Below are positions 35,158 to 46,828 of a DNA stretch of 64,000 nucleotides, piece by piece. Origin of the DNA: Gemmatimonadota bacterium. GTDB lineage: Bacteria; Gemmatimonadota; Gemmatimonadetes; Gemmatimonadales; GWC2-71-9. The notes under the pieces are model-generated. The model was given only the letters and a program-made list of their open reading frames with translations, did no database searches and was not told the origin of the DNA. The position numbers were made by a program, and so were the translations under genes. Where the stretch lies: the NCBI GenBank assembly GCA_003222035.1, contig QHUS01000057.1, positions 1-64,000 on the forward strand. The letters are read 5' to 3'. Position 1 is the stretch's first letter; the number at the start of each line of letters is the position of its first letter.

Positions 35158-36779
35158 AGCTTCGGAATGTCGTGATCGTCACGGCTGCCGCCGGGCTGGC
35201 GCTGGCCACGGGGGGCTGGCTCCTGCAACGCGAGACCGAACCCGGGGGAGGGTCCGTCTACCAGCAGGCACGTCTGTTCGAAGACGTGCTGGCTCATGTC
35301 GCGGACTTCTATGTCGACTCGATCGACGAGCGCCGGCTCTATCAGATGGCGATCGACGGCATGCTCGACGAGCTGCACGACCCGTATTCGGTGTTCCTGA
35401 AACGCGACGACTTCCGCGCCCTCAACGAGGCGACCACCGGCAACTACGGCGGCCTCGGCATACAGATCGACGTACGCGACGGGTGGATCACCGTCGTCGC
35501 CCCGTTACCCGAGACGCCGGCGGAACGCGCCGGCATCCAGTCGGGTGACCAGATCATCGCGCTGGACGGGCGGTCGACCGAGGGTTGGAAGAACGATCAG
35601 GCCGTGAAGGAGCTGCGCGGCGAGCCGGGCAGCACGGTGGAGCTGAAGGTGCGCCGGGTCGGCGTGGACCAGGCGATCGCCTTCAAGCTGACGCGCGCGA
35701 CGATCCACATCCGTTCGGTCCAGGTCTCGATGATGCTGGACGACAAGGTCGGCTACGTCTTGCTCACACCCGTCAGTGAGACCTCTACGCAAGAGCTGAC
35801 GGATGCCGTGAGCACGCTCACCCAGCAGGGGATGAAGTCGCTCGTGCTGGACCTGCGCGGCAATCCGGGCGGATTGCTCGATCAGGGGGTGGCGGTCAGC
35901 GACTTGTTTCTCGACCCGGGCCAGGAGGTGGTAGAGACCCGCGGCCGGGCGCCCAATACGTCCCGCACATATCGCGACGCGAAGCCGCAGCCGTGGCCGC
36001 ACCTGCCGGTGGTCGTCTTGACGAACGGGGGCACCGCGAGTGCCGCTGAAATCATCACGGGCGCGCTGCAGGATCACGACCGCGCGCTGGTCGTCGGAAC
36101 GCCGACCTTCGGCAAGGGTCTGGTGCAGTCGCTGTGGCAGCTTACGCCCGAAACGGCGCTCAAGCTCACGACGGCGCGGTGGTTCACGCCCAGCGGCCGG
36201 ACGATCCAGCGCAGGAGCAAGAACGAAGAGGACCAGTTGGCTCAGGCCGAAGCCGCCGAAGTGGGACGCGACACCACGAAAATCGATTCCACCCTCGTAT
36301 TCCACACCGATCGCGGCAGGGTCGTCCTGGGTGGCGGGGGGATCCGACCCGACCTGTTCGTCGCGCCCGACACCTTCACGACCGCCGAGCGCTCCTTCGT
36401 CAGGGCATTGGGGAACAAGATCCCGACCTACTGGGACGCGCGTACCGCCTACGCGCTGGAGATCAAGACGGCCGGTCGCGTGAAGAGTCCCGACTTCGTC
36501 GTCACGTCGGACATGGTGGATGAGGTGATCCGACGTCTGCGCGCCCGCGGCGTCGCGGTGCCCGACAGCGTGCTACCCGGTGCCCGGGAAGTGATCACCC
36601 AGGACTTGGGGTACGAGATCGCGCGCTACGTCTTTGGCCGGCCCGCAGAGGTGCGCCGCCAACGGGGCGAGGACCGGCAGGTGCGGGCCGCACTCTCGCT
36701 GGCGCGCCGCGCCAAGACGCCCCAGGATCTGATCGCCCTCGCTGCCGCGCAGCCGACGCCGGCCTCGTCGCGCAACTAA
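35154..36779 (+). CDS. ctpA: C-terminal processing peptidase (S41)
   Basis: Periplasmic serine protease of 541 residues with an N-terminal signal anchor (NVVIVTAAAGLALATGGWLL). A PDZ domain follows at about 95-175 (GLGIQIDVRDGWITVVAPLPETPAERAGI). The S41 core has LRGNPGGLLDQGV, the nucleophile Ser in TNGGTASAAEI and the general-base Lys in FGKGLVQSLW. It trims or degrades envelope proteins. A C-terminal region of about 150 residues beyond the core is present, as in tail-specific proteases. It overlaps tmk by ATGA; the next gene follows directly. Confidence 0.93.
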   Translation: MKLRNVVIVTAAAGLALATGGWLLQRETEPGGGSVYQQARLFEDVLAHVADFYVDSIDERRLYQMAIDGMLDELHDPYSVFLKRDDFRALNEATTGNYGGLGIQIDVRDGWITVVAPLPETPAERAGIQSGDQIIALDGRSTEGWKNDQAVKELRGEPGSTVELKVRRVGVDQAIAFKLTRATIHIRSVQVSMMLDDKVGYVLLTPVSETSTQELTDAVSTLTQQGMKSLVLDLRGNPGGLLDQGVAVSDLFLDPGQEVVETRGRAPNTSRTYRDAKPQPWPHLPVVVLTNGGTASAAEIITGALQDHDRALVVGTPTFGKGLVQSLWQLTPETALKLTTARWFTPSGRTIQRRSKNEEDQLAQAEAAEVGRDTTKIDSTLVFHTDRGRVVLGGGGIRPDLFVAPDTFTTAERSFVRALGNKIPTYWDARTAYALEIKTAGRVKSPDFVVTSDMVDEVIRRLRARGVAVPDSVLPGAREVITQDLGYEIARYVFGRPAEVRRQRGEDRQVRAALSLARRAKTPQDLIALAAAQPTPASSRN

Positions 36780-36780
36780 G

Positions 36781-37686
36781 GTGACCCAGCGGCCGCGACC
36801 GGTGCGCGGCCTGCCTGTCGTCGGCATCATCGGGCCGGGTCGTGCGGGCGTCGGATTGGCGTTGGCGCTCGCGCGAGCGGGCTACGACGTCCGGCTGCAC
36901 GGGCGCCGCAAGAAGCCCGTGCCGAAGCCGCTCGCCCTCACCGTCGGTCCCGAACATCAGCCGCCCGCCTGGATCCCTCAGGCGGGCGTCGTCATTCTCG
37001 CCGTACGGGACGATGCCATCGGGCCCCTCGCGGACGCGCTGGCCCGCGCGGGCGCGATCCACGCCGAGCACGTCGTGCTGCACCTATCAGGAGCGCTCGG
37101 CCAGGAGGCGCTCGGAGCCCTGGTCGGATCCCGCGCCGCGCTCGGGTCGCTCCACCCGCTGCAAACGGTCTCTGACCCCGAGCGCGCGGGCGACCGGCTC
37201 AAAGGGGCATGGGCGGCCGTGGAAGGTATGCCGCGAGCCGTGCAGGCGGCGGAGCAGCTGGCGCAGAGCCTCGGCATGCACGCCTTTCGCATCGCTTCGA
37301 AGGCGAAAGCGATCTACCACGCGGGGGCCGTGTTCGCGTCCAACTATTGCGTGGTCGTGGAAGCCGTGGCGCAGCGCCTGTTGCGACACGCGGGCCTGTC
37401 GGACGCGGACGCCTGGCGCGCCCTGCGGCCGTTGGTGGAAGGGACGCTCGAGAACCTCAGTCGCCAAGCGCCGCTGGAGGCCCTGACTGGCCCGGTGGCA
37501 CGGGGCGACCGGGCAACCATCCGCCGTCATCTCGAGGCGCTAACGCACGACGACGCCGTACTGTACCGCGCGCTGGGGCGGGCGGCGCTCGAGTTGGCGC
37601 AGAAGCAGGGGATGGACGAGACGACCGCAGCACAGGTAGCAGCGGAGCTGGGGACGGATCTGCCACCCGTGATGCGAAAGACGTAA
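36781..37686 (+). CDS. Rossmann-like/DUF2520 domain protein
   Basis: A 301-residue protein with an N-terminal NADP-binding fold (VVGIIGPGRAGVGLALALARAGYDV) and a helical C-terminal DUF2520 domain (HPLQTVSDPERA, YHAGAVFASNYCVVVEAVAQRL). The build is like ketopantoate reductase and pyrroline-carboxylate reductase, and the family is usually annotated as a putative oxidoreductase next to panB/panC. Neither is found here, so its substrate stays unknown. It starts with GTG one base after the ctpA stop and is the last gene of the rpmE operon. Confidence 0.88.
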   Translation: MTQRPRPVRGLPVVGIIGPGRAGVGLALALARAGYDVRLHGRRKKPVPKPLALTVGPEHQPPAWIPQAGVVILAVRDDAIGPLADALARAGAIHAEHVVLHLSGALGQEALGALVGSRAALGSLHPLQTVSDPERAGDRLKGAWAAVEGMPRAVQAAEQLAQSLGMHAFRIASKAKAIYHAGAVFASNYCVVVEAVAQRLLRHAGLSDADAWRALRPLVEGTLENLSRQAPLEALTGPVARGDRATIRRHLEALTHDDAVLYRALGRAALELAQKQGMDETTAAQVAAELGTDLPPVMRKT

Positions 37687-37688
37687 GT

Positions 37689-37702
37689 GCGTGTCGACAC
37701 GC
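37689..37702. promoter_or_regulatory. 14-bp perfect palindrome
   Basis: GCGTGTCGACACGC is fully self-complementary and lies three bases after the DUF2520 stop, in the 149-bp gap before the secreted protein gene. It could be an operator or part of a transcription end. Confidence 0.3.
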
Positions 37703-37835
37703 CGCGGTATGCGGGCGGCGTGCGCTTGGACGCGGTTTGTGTGACGGGCGCCACCGCCCGGCTCGTCATCGAAGACAGACTGTAGACTCGCGCCCTCCGT
37801 GAAGTATAGGCCTCCACGAGAGCCAGGAGGGTACG

Positions 37836-38348
37836 ATGCGTGCTTGCATAGTTTTGTTTGCGTTGCTGGCGACGCCGCTGGTCGTCGGCGTGTCGCAGAT
37901 CCCACCAGAGTTGCCCGGCAACAGCGCCTGCGACAACGGCCAGGGCGACGAGATTCGCTCGGACTCAGGCACCGTGCACGCGCATCAGGGACTATGCGTG
38001 CCTCAACCGCCCCCCTCGACGTGCGGTGCGGCGCCGGCAGGAGGCGGCACCGCCACGATCACAGGGCAGGTGTTCCAGGACGTCGCCCCCGACTTCCCGG
38101 GGCTCGAGAACTGGTGCGTCGATCTCACCGGCCCGGTGAGCGGCTCCATGGTCACAGACCCCTCAGGGAACTACCGGTTCTCCAGTCTGCCCGCGGGCAC
38201 CTACCTGGTGTGTCTGGAAGTCCAGACCGGTTGGCACGAGACGCGTCCGTCCAACGGGGCCAGTTGCCCGGGCGGGCTCGGTTACTCGTTTAGCCTCGCC
38301 GATGGCGACATGGCGGGTATGAACGACTTTGGAGTTGTCACGCCGTAG
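37836..38348 (+). CDS. secreted SdrD-B/carboxypeptidase-regulatory-like domain protein
   Basis: Exported protein of 170 residues with a signal peptide (CIVLFALLATPLVVGVSQ). A Cys-containing N-terminal part leads to a beta-sandwich of the SdrD B/CarbopepD type: ATITGQVFQDVAPDFPGLENWCVDLTG, DPSGNYRFSSLPAGTYLVCLEV. Such domains act as stalks or adhesive modules on the surface. Four or more cysteines suggest disulfides. The strong ribosome site AGGAGGG before ATG 37836 indicates good expression. A terminator-like hairpin follows. Confidence 0.75.
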   Translation: MRACIVLFALLATPLVVGVSQIPPELPGNSACDNGQGDEIRSDSGTVHAHQGLCVPQPPPSTCGAAPAGGGTATITGQVFQDVAPDFPGLENWCVDLTGPVSGSMVTDPSGNYRFSSLPAGTYLVCLEVQTGWHETRPSNGASCPGGLGYSFSLADGDMAGMNDFGVVTP

Positions 38349-38372
38349 CGTGAGCTGAGGACCGGTTAACGG

Positions 38373-38397
38373 GGCCCCGGGCAGTCTCGCCGGGGCC
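38373..38397 (+). terminator. hairpin after the secreted protein gene
   Basis: GGCCCCGG (38373-38380) and CCGGGGCC (38390-38397) form a perfect 8-bp GC stem with a 9-base loop, 25 bp after the stop. No U-run follows, so a Rho-independent role is only probable. Confidence 0.5.
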
Positions 38398-38427
38398 TCG
38401 TCGCAGTAGAAAACATAGTATATCATC

Positions 38428-38439
38428 GTCAAAGTTGAC
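38428..38439. promoter_or_regulatory. palindrome in an AT-rich promoter region
   Basis: GTCAA-AG-TTGAC lies in a short AT-rich stretch about 50 bp before the membrane protein gene and overlaps a TTGACA box. No well-placed -10 is visible. It may be an operator. Confidence 0.3.
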
Positions 38440-38489
38440 AAAACAATATCAAAATCGCACCTTTGGCTCGGATCCAAAGAGACCGGGCC

Positions 38490-39284
38490 ATGGCCGCAAA
38501 GCAGCCGATCGCCAGCTACTCCGACTTCCTGAAGGCGCTGCTGAGCGACCGGGAGCGGTTTTTTGAGGAGGTCGTCGACGGGGTCGCGCTCCGTCACAAG
38601 CTCCGCTCTGCCGTCGTCACGATCGTCGCGTTTGCGGGGTTCTTTGGATTCGTCGCCGGCGCGTACTCGGGACCGGCACAAGCGGTGTCGGCCGGCGTCA
38701 AGCTGCCGTTTCTGTTCTTCGCGACGTTCATCGTATGCTTCCCCGCGTTCTACGTGGTGCAGGTGCTCGTCGGTTCACGCTTGCGCCTGTTGCAGGTCGT
38801 CGTTCTGGTGCTCGGTGCCCTGGCGCTCACCTCTGTGCTGCTCGCCGCGTTCGTACCGATTACGGCGTTCTTTCTCGTCACTGGCGCGAACTACTACTTC
38901 CAGCATCTGCTCAACATCGTAATCGCGGGCGTGGCAGGGCTGTTCGGGATGTATGCCCTGCACGACGGGCTCAGTGTCGTTTGCGAGAAACGCGGGGTGT
39001 ATCCGCGGAAGGCGCTCACCATCATGCGCGCCTGGGCGCTGTTGTTCGCGTTTGTCGGGATCCAGCTAGCATGGACGCTGCGCCCGTTCCTGGGGGATCG
39101 CAATCAGCCTTTCCAGGTGTTCGGCAGGTACCAGGGCAACTTCTACGCGGCGATCATCTACGCGATGAACAAGCTGTTGCAGGGAGACGAAAAGCCTGCG
39201 GCGCCGCGCAGCCGGCTCGACGCCATGCCGCGATTTCCGATCGACACCGTGGCCGATACCACCGGGCGACGCAGGCAGCCATGA
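38490..39284 (+). CDS. multi-spanning membrane protein of unknown function
   Basis: Inner-membrane protein of 264 residues with about six hydrophobic helices (e.g. FFGFVAGAYSG, LPFLFFATFIVCFPAFYVVQV, VVVLVLGALALTSVLLAAFVP). A conserved-looking C-terminal part reads PFQVFGRYQGNFYAAIIYAMNKLL. I do not recognise a named function. Start set at ATG 38490 (MAAKQPIASYSDF). Its TGA overlaps the ATG of the small HTH gene, so both are probably made together. Confidence 0.7.
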   Translation: MAAKQPIASYSDFLKALLSDRERFFEEVVDGVALRHKLRSAVVTIVAFAGFFGFVAGAYSGPAQAVSAGVKLPFLFFATFIVCFPAFYVVQVLVGSRLRLLQVVVLVLGALALTSVLLAAFVPITAFFLVTGANYYFQHLLNIVIAGVAGLFGMYALHDGLSVVCEKRGVYPRKALTIMRAWALLFAFVGIQLAWTLRPFLGDRNQPFQVFGRYQGNFYAAIIYAMNKLLQGDEKPAAPRSRLDAMPRFPIDTVADTTGRRRQP

Positions 39285-39502
39285 CGGGGGATGGCAGCAA
39301 GGAGATCCTGACGCTCGAAGAGGTCGCGACGTATCTGCGACTCACGCCGCAGACGATCTACAAGTGGGCGCAGGAGAAACGGATTCCCGCGGCCAAGCTT
39401 GGGAAGGAATGGCGTTTTCGGAAGAGCATCATCGATCGCTGGCTGGACGAGCAGATCTTGAGCAGCGATTCGGGGTTCGAGCACTTGAAGAAGGACTACT
39501 GA
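39281..39502 (+). CDS. excisionase-type helix-turn-helix protein
   Basis: A 73-residue DNA-binding protein with the HTH_17/excisionase pattern LTLEEVATYLRLTPQTIYKWAQEKRIPAAKLGKEWRFRK. Such proteins may be real excisionases or simple regulators. No integrase or attachment site is seen here, so a regulatory role, perhaps over the coupled membrane protein gene, is more likely. It ends in a seven-base convergent overlap with lolA. Confidence 0.85.
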   Translation: MTGDGSKEILTLEEVATYLRLTPQTIYKWAQEKRIPAAKLGKEWRFRKSIIDRWLDEQILSSDSGFEHLKKDY

Positions 39503-40197
39503 TCCACTACTCGCACTCCTGCGGGCGGTGAAAAAGTCAGCTCGCGGCCAGGGACGCCCCCGTTGACCCGGATGTTGCGCAAGGTCACCGTCCGCCGCTG
39601 GCTCGAAGACTCCGTGATGTCGAGGCGGCGCACGAGCCCGTCTTCCCGTCCGACCCAGATCGTCGCCTCGCTGTAAGGCGCGTCGCGCCCCATGGGTACG
39701 AGCCGCACCACATCCGCCATACCCTCGGGCAGCGAGTCTGCCCGGACGTACGAGGCCGTGTACCGCTCGTGGGGGCGCTCCACGAACTGGCCGATGAGAT
39801 TCGGTCCGGTCGTGCCGTAGTCCGGGATGCGGGACCGGATCACTTGTCCGGGCGTCGTGCTCGGCGTGTAGAGCCAGAGAAAGCGCCCGTCGGCGACGAT
39901 GCGATCGCCCTTGGGCGCCGTGAAGCGCATGGCGAACCGGCTGGGTCGCATCTGGTACAGCCGCCCGTGCGTCGTGTCGGGCGCGCCGATCATCGGGTTC
40001 ACGATGACCTGGTCGAAGTTTGCCGAGAGGCTGGTGATCGTCTGGTAGACCTGGCTCGCGTGGTCGAGGATGGGCCAGGGGTCGGGGCTCTGGAGGCCGA
40101 GGGAAAGCCCGATCGCAAGAAACGCGGAACATGCGTACCAGCGTTGGCTCGGCTGTTCCGCGTTCCGACTTCCGCGTTCCGCGTTTTCCGTTCTCAC
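39496..40197 (-). CDS. lolA: LolA-like outer-membrane lipoprotein carrier
   Basis: Periplasmic carrier that shuttles lipoproteins to the outer membrane. The LolA fold is indicated by [61 protein letters not shown] and the C-terminal strands. The frame starts at GTG 40197, overlapping the DAHP synthase stop. It first reads 14 residues ([14 protein letters not shown]) that come entirely from a 7-bp stutter array, and only then the signal peptide ([14 protein letters not shown]). The repeat therefore inserted at the start of the gene, and the original start may be lost. The partner lnt is at 22184. Confidence 0.85.
   Translation of the reverse strand: MRTENAERGSRNAEQPSQRWYACSAFLAIGLSLGLQSPDPWPILDHASQVYQTITSLSANFDQVIVNPMIGAPDTTHGRLYQMRPSRFAMRFTAPKGDRIVADGRFLWLYTPSTTPGQVIRSRIPDYGTTGPNLIGQFVERPHERYTASYVRADSLPEGMADVVRLVPMGRDAPYSEATIWVGREDGLVRRLDITESSSQRRTVTLRNIRVNGGVPGRELTFSPPAGVRVVDQ
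40155..40196. repeat. six-word 7-bp stutter array at the DAHP synthase/lolA junction
   Basis: Six heptads of the GTTCCGC type (with GTTCCGA, CTTCCGC, GTTTTCC, GTTCTCA), 42 bp in exact phase. On the minus strand the array begins with the stop TGA of the DAHP synthase gene. It shares most words with the array at 55756. Confidence 0.88.
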
Positions 40198-41234
40198 GCC
40201 CCCACCGACGCCGGCTCCGCCACCCGTCGCCCGATCACCTCGGCGATCACCCGGATCTCGCGCATCAGCTGGGCGAACTGGTCGGGAAAGAGGGTCTGCG
40301 CGCCGTCGGACAGCGCCTGATCGGGATTGGGGTGCACTTCCACGATGATGCCGTCCGCCCCCGCCGCGACCGCCGCGCGCGCCATCGGGATCACCTTGTC
40401 GCGCAGCCCGGTGCCGTGGGACGGATCCGCGATGATCGGGAGGTGCGACAGCTTGTGCACGACGGGAATGGCGGTGAGATCGAACACGTTGCGGGTCGCG
40501 GTGTCGAAGCCGCGAATGCCCCGCTCGCACAGGATCACGTCGTGGTTCCCTTCGGCGAGCACGTATTCCGCCGAGAGGAGCAGCTCCTCGATCGTTGCCG
40601 ACATCCCGCGCTTCAGCAGCACGGCCTTCTTGGCCCGACCCGCCGCCTTGAGGAGCGACGAGTTCTGCATGTTGCGGGCGCCGATCTGAATGATGTCCGC
40701 GATCTCTGCGACGTATGCCACGCCCTCCGGGTCCATCGCCTCGGTGCAGACGAGCAGGCCCGTCTCCTCGCGCGCCTTGGCCAGGAGCTTCAGCCCCGGG
40801 CGTCCCAGTCCCTGGAAGGCGTAGGGGGACGTGCGGGGCTTCCACGCGCCGCCGCGCAGGATGACCGCGCCCGCCTCCTTGACGAGCCGCGCCGCCTCGA
40901 TGATCTGCCGCTCGCTCTCCACGGAGCACGGGCCCGCGATGGTCACGACGTCGGTGCCGCCGACGGCGACGCCGCCCGGGAGCCGCACGACGGTGTTCTC
41001 TTCCTTCCACTCGCGACTCACCTGCTTGTACGGCTTGGTGACGTGAATGACGTCCTGCACGCCGGGGAGGCCTTCCAGACGCGACGCGTCCACGCGACCG
41101 TCGTTGCCGACGAGGCCGACGGCGGTGCGCTGCGCCCCCGGCATGAGCTGGGCTTTGTAGCCCATCTCCTGAATCACTGCGATGACGCGCCGGACCTCGT
41201 CGTCGGTCGCGCCGTGCCGCATCACGATGAGCAC
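40194..41234 (-). CDS. aroF: 3-deoxy-7-phosphoheptulonate (DAHP) synthase
   Basis: First enzyme of the shikimate pathway, joining phosphoenolpyruvate and erythrose-4-phosphate; 346 residues. The N-terminal ferredoxin-like domain ([25 protein letters not shown]) and core motifs [40 protein letters not shown] and [12 protein letters not shown] place it in the type I-beta group, in which the N-terminal domain allows allosteric feedback control. It starts with GTG three bases after the MBL hydrolase stop. Its stop forms the first bases of the lolA repeat. Confidence 0.94.
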   Translation of the reverse strand: MLIVMRHGATDDEVRRVIAVIQEMGYKAQLMPGAQRTAVGLVGNDGRVDASRLEGLPGVQDVIHVTKPYKQVSREWKEENTVVRLPGGVAVGGTDVVTIAGPCSVESERQIIEAARLVKEAGAVILRGGAWKPRTSPYAFQGLGRPGLKLLAKAREETGLLVCTEAMDPEGVAYVAEIADIIQIGARNMQNSSLLKAAGRAKKAVLLKRGMSATIEELLLSAEYVLAEGNHDVILCERGIRGFDTATRNVFDLTAIPVVHKLSHLPIIADPSHGTGLRDKVIPMARAAVAAGADGIIVEVHPNPDQALSDGAQTLFPDQFAQLMREIRVIAEVIGRRVAEPASVGA

Positions 41235-41237
41235 GTG

Positions 41238-42017
41238 CTACTTGCCTCCGCGTCCCCCACCGATGGTAAACCGGTCCCCGTCGCGGGCTGCCGTCACCCG
41301 TCCCGTGAACCGCTGTCCGGCCACTCGTGCCGGGTCCGTAGTTTCCACCGGCGGATAGAAGTGCGTCAAGACGAGGTGCCGAGCGCCGGCCTCCCGGGCC
41401 AGGTCGCCCGCCTGCTCCGGTGTGAGATGCATGTCCGTCGCCATCTCTTTGGGGAGAGAGCACTCGGCGAGCAGCAGATCGGCGCCCGCGGCCCAGCGAG
41501 CCAGCTCTTTCGACGGCCCGGTATCGCCGGTGTACACGAGGCGGCCCTCCGGGGCCGTGAGTGAGAGCGCGACGCTCTCCGGGGTGTGCGGCACCGGGTG
41601 CGTCTCGAGGCTCACTTCCGCGTCGAGCGGAAACGGCTCGCCCGCCTGCACATCGAGGATCCCGATCGGAAAGCCGGGGTCGAGCAGCCAGGGGCCGTAC
41701 CCTTCGGCGAGCTGTTTGACCAGCCGGACCACGCCGCGGGGCCCGAGGATCACGAGGGGTTCCTGGCGCGGCGGCGCGGTCGTGTACTTGAGGGCGTACA
41801 CGAGCATGGGCAGCTCGCCCCAGTGGTCGGGGTGGAAGTGGGAGAGCACGACGTGGGTGACCTGATGCCAGGGCAGGCCGAATAGCGCGAGGTGGTGCAG
41901 GGCTCCCGCCCCGCAGTCGAGCAGGATCTTGAGATTGCCTCGACCGACCCAATGGCACGCCGATGTCCGGGTGGCCGACGGCGCGACGGTCCCCGTGCCG
42001 ACGGTGACGAGGTCCAT
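41238..42017 (-). CDS. ribonuclease Z-like metallo-beta-lactamase fold hydrolase
   Basis: Zinc hydrolase of 259 residues. The metal motif SHFHPDHWGELPMLVYALKY, the later Asp in YTGDTGPS and the terminal LTHFYPP fit the RNase Z/arylsulfatase-like branch. It lacks a clear exosite arm for tRNA, so tRNase activity is not assured. Its ATG directly follows the smc stop (TAG-ATG), and aroF follows after three bases. Confidence 0.85.
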   Translation of the reverse strand: MDLVTVGTGTVAPSATRTSACHWVGRGNLKILLDCGAGALHHLALFGLPWHQVTHVVLSHFHPDHWGELPMLVYALKYTTAPPRQEPLVILGPRGVVRLVKQLAEGYGPWLLDPGFPIGILDVQAGEPFPLDAEVSLETHPVPHTPESVALSLTAPEGRLVYTGDTGPSKELARWAAGADLLLAECSLPKEMATDMHLTPEQAGDLAREAGARHLVLTHFYPPVETTDPARVAGQRFTGRVTAARDGDRFTIGGGRGGK

Positions 42018-45499
<3,482 letters not shown>

Positions 45500-45503
<4 letters not shown>

Positions 45504-46828
45504 GGTGTGGTCCCGCCCTCCCCCCTCGTGCGAGTGATGAGCGTGGCGTGCACGCCGGCCCGCTTGAGCCGTGTCTCGAGCAGGCCCGCCTGTTCCGTCG
45601 TCTCGAACGCGCCGACGAGCACGCGTGCCGTCGAGTCCTCGCTCCACGCGACCGCGGGGATGCCCCGGGCGCGCAACCGTGTGGCGGCCGCCGAGCCGTG
45701 GCCCTCTCTCACCAGGAAGGAGTACGGCGCACGCAGCACATCGCCCTGGCCGCGCGCGGCGAGGCCGCGCTTCCACAGGCCGGCGCGCGCGCCGACGGCT
45801 GCCTCCCGCGTCGGGAACGCGCCCGCGAGTACGCGATACCACACCGTGCCGCTGGCGGTCTCACCGGCTCCTCCGCGCGCGCTCAACGCAACCGGCGTGA
45901 CGAATGGCGTCACGCCGCCATCGGTCGCGAGCCGGTCGGCGAGCGCGAGCGCTTTGTCGAGGCCGGCGTACGCCGCGAGCTGAACGGTCCAGGCGAGGGT
46001 GTCGACACGCGGCGGCGGGACCACGGCGATGGGGCGCGCGCGAGGCAGTGCCGCTGGGGCCGCTGGCGCGACCAGCCTGGCGTGCTCGGCTCCGCGAGCG
46101 AACAGCGCCCAGCCCCCCGCCGCGCCAGCCGCCAGCGTTGCCGCCACCATGACCGGGCGTACCCGCCGGCGCGCCGAGCCCCGTAGTTGCGCGGATATCC
46201 GCCCCGGTGGCGGCGCGACGGCGCGTGGGTCCGACGCCGCGGCGGACGCGGTGTCGGGGGTCCAGCGCTCGCGCACGACGCCGAGCAGCGGAACGCCCCG
46301 CTCCATCACGGCCGTGATGCCCTGACCGATGGACGATTCCGGTTCGTAGCCGTCTGGCGAGAGCACGAACAGTCCGTCGGGCACCGTCGCCAGCCGGGCG
46401 AGCGCACCGGCCGAAAGGTAGAGGAGCAACAGGGCGTCTTCGACCCGGAAGCCGCCATGCAGCTTCTTCCAGCGCGGGTTCGCGAACAGGTCGCCGGCGT
46501 GCGCCGTCACCGTTCCCGCGCCGATGAAGAACACCCGGTCCACCTCGCGCGCCGCCTTGGTGAGCGACACGTCGTACTCGAACGCGTCGACGATTCCCTC
46601 GGTGGGTGCGAGACCGACGGTCTCGTGAAGGGTGGGATGCTCCAGCCACAGGTCCACGAGGGCGATGCGCCGCTCGCTCAGCGCCGCGGCGCGCGCGACG
46701 TCCCACGCCGCGCCCGCGGTCCACTTGAGGTCGCCGCTCGCGGGCACCAGCGCCACGAGGGCCTGGCCTGCGACGAGCGACGGCACGAGCCCGTCGAGGC
46801 GCGAGCGTGGCAGGGGGCGGACGGTCAC
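45500..46828 (-). CDS. MinD/CpsD-like degenerate ATPase fused to SPOR domains
   Basis: A 442-residue protein. Residues 1-200 resemble MinD/CpsD-type P-loop ATPases (AWDVARAAALSERRIALVDLWLEHPTLHETVGLAPTEGIVDAFEYD, IGAGTVTAHAGDLF), but no Walker A GKGGxGK(T/S) is visible. A transmembrane segment lies near 255 (VMVAATLAAGAAGGWALFA). Two SPOR repeats follow (WTVQLAAYAGLDKALALADRL; WYRVLAGAFPTREAAVGARAGL). SPOR domains bind denuded septal peptidoglycan, so a role in division or its positioning is likely. It starts at GTG overlapping the previous stop and overlaps smc. Confidence 0.75.

Noticed and set aside
39281-39502. prophage or integrative element marked by the excisionase-like gene
   Set aside because: No integrase, attachment repeat, phage gene or tRNA is near; such HTH proteins are common plain regulators.
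39496-41958. 820-residue minus-strand ORF as one protein
   Set aside because: Only its last part (lolA) is real; the rest is an out-of-frame reading of the DAHP synthase and MBL genes.
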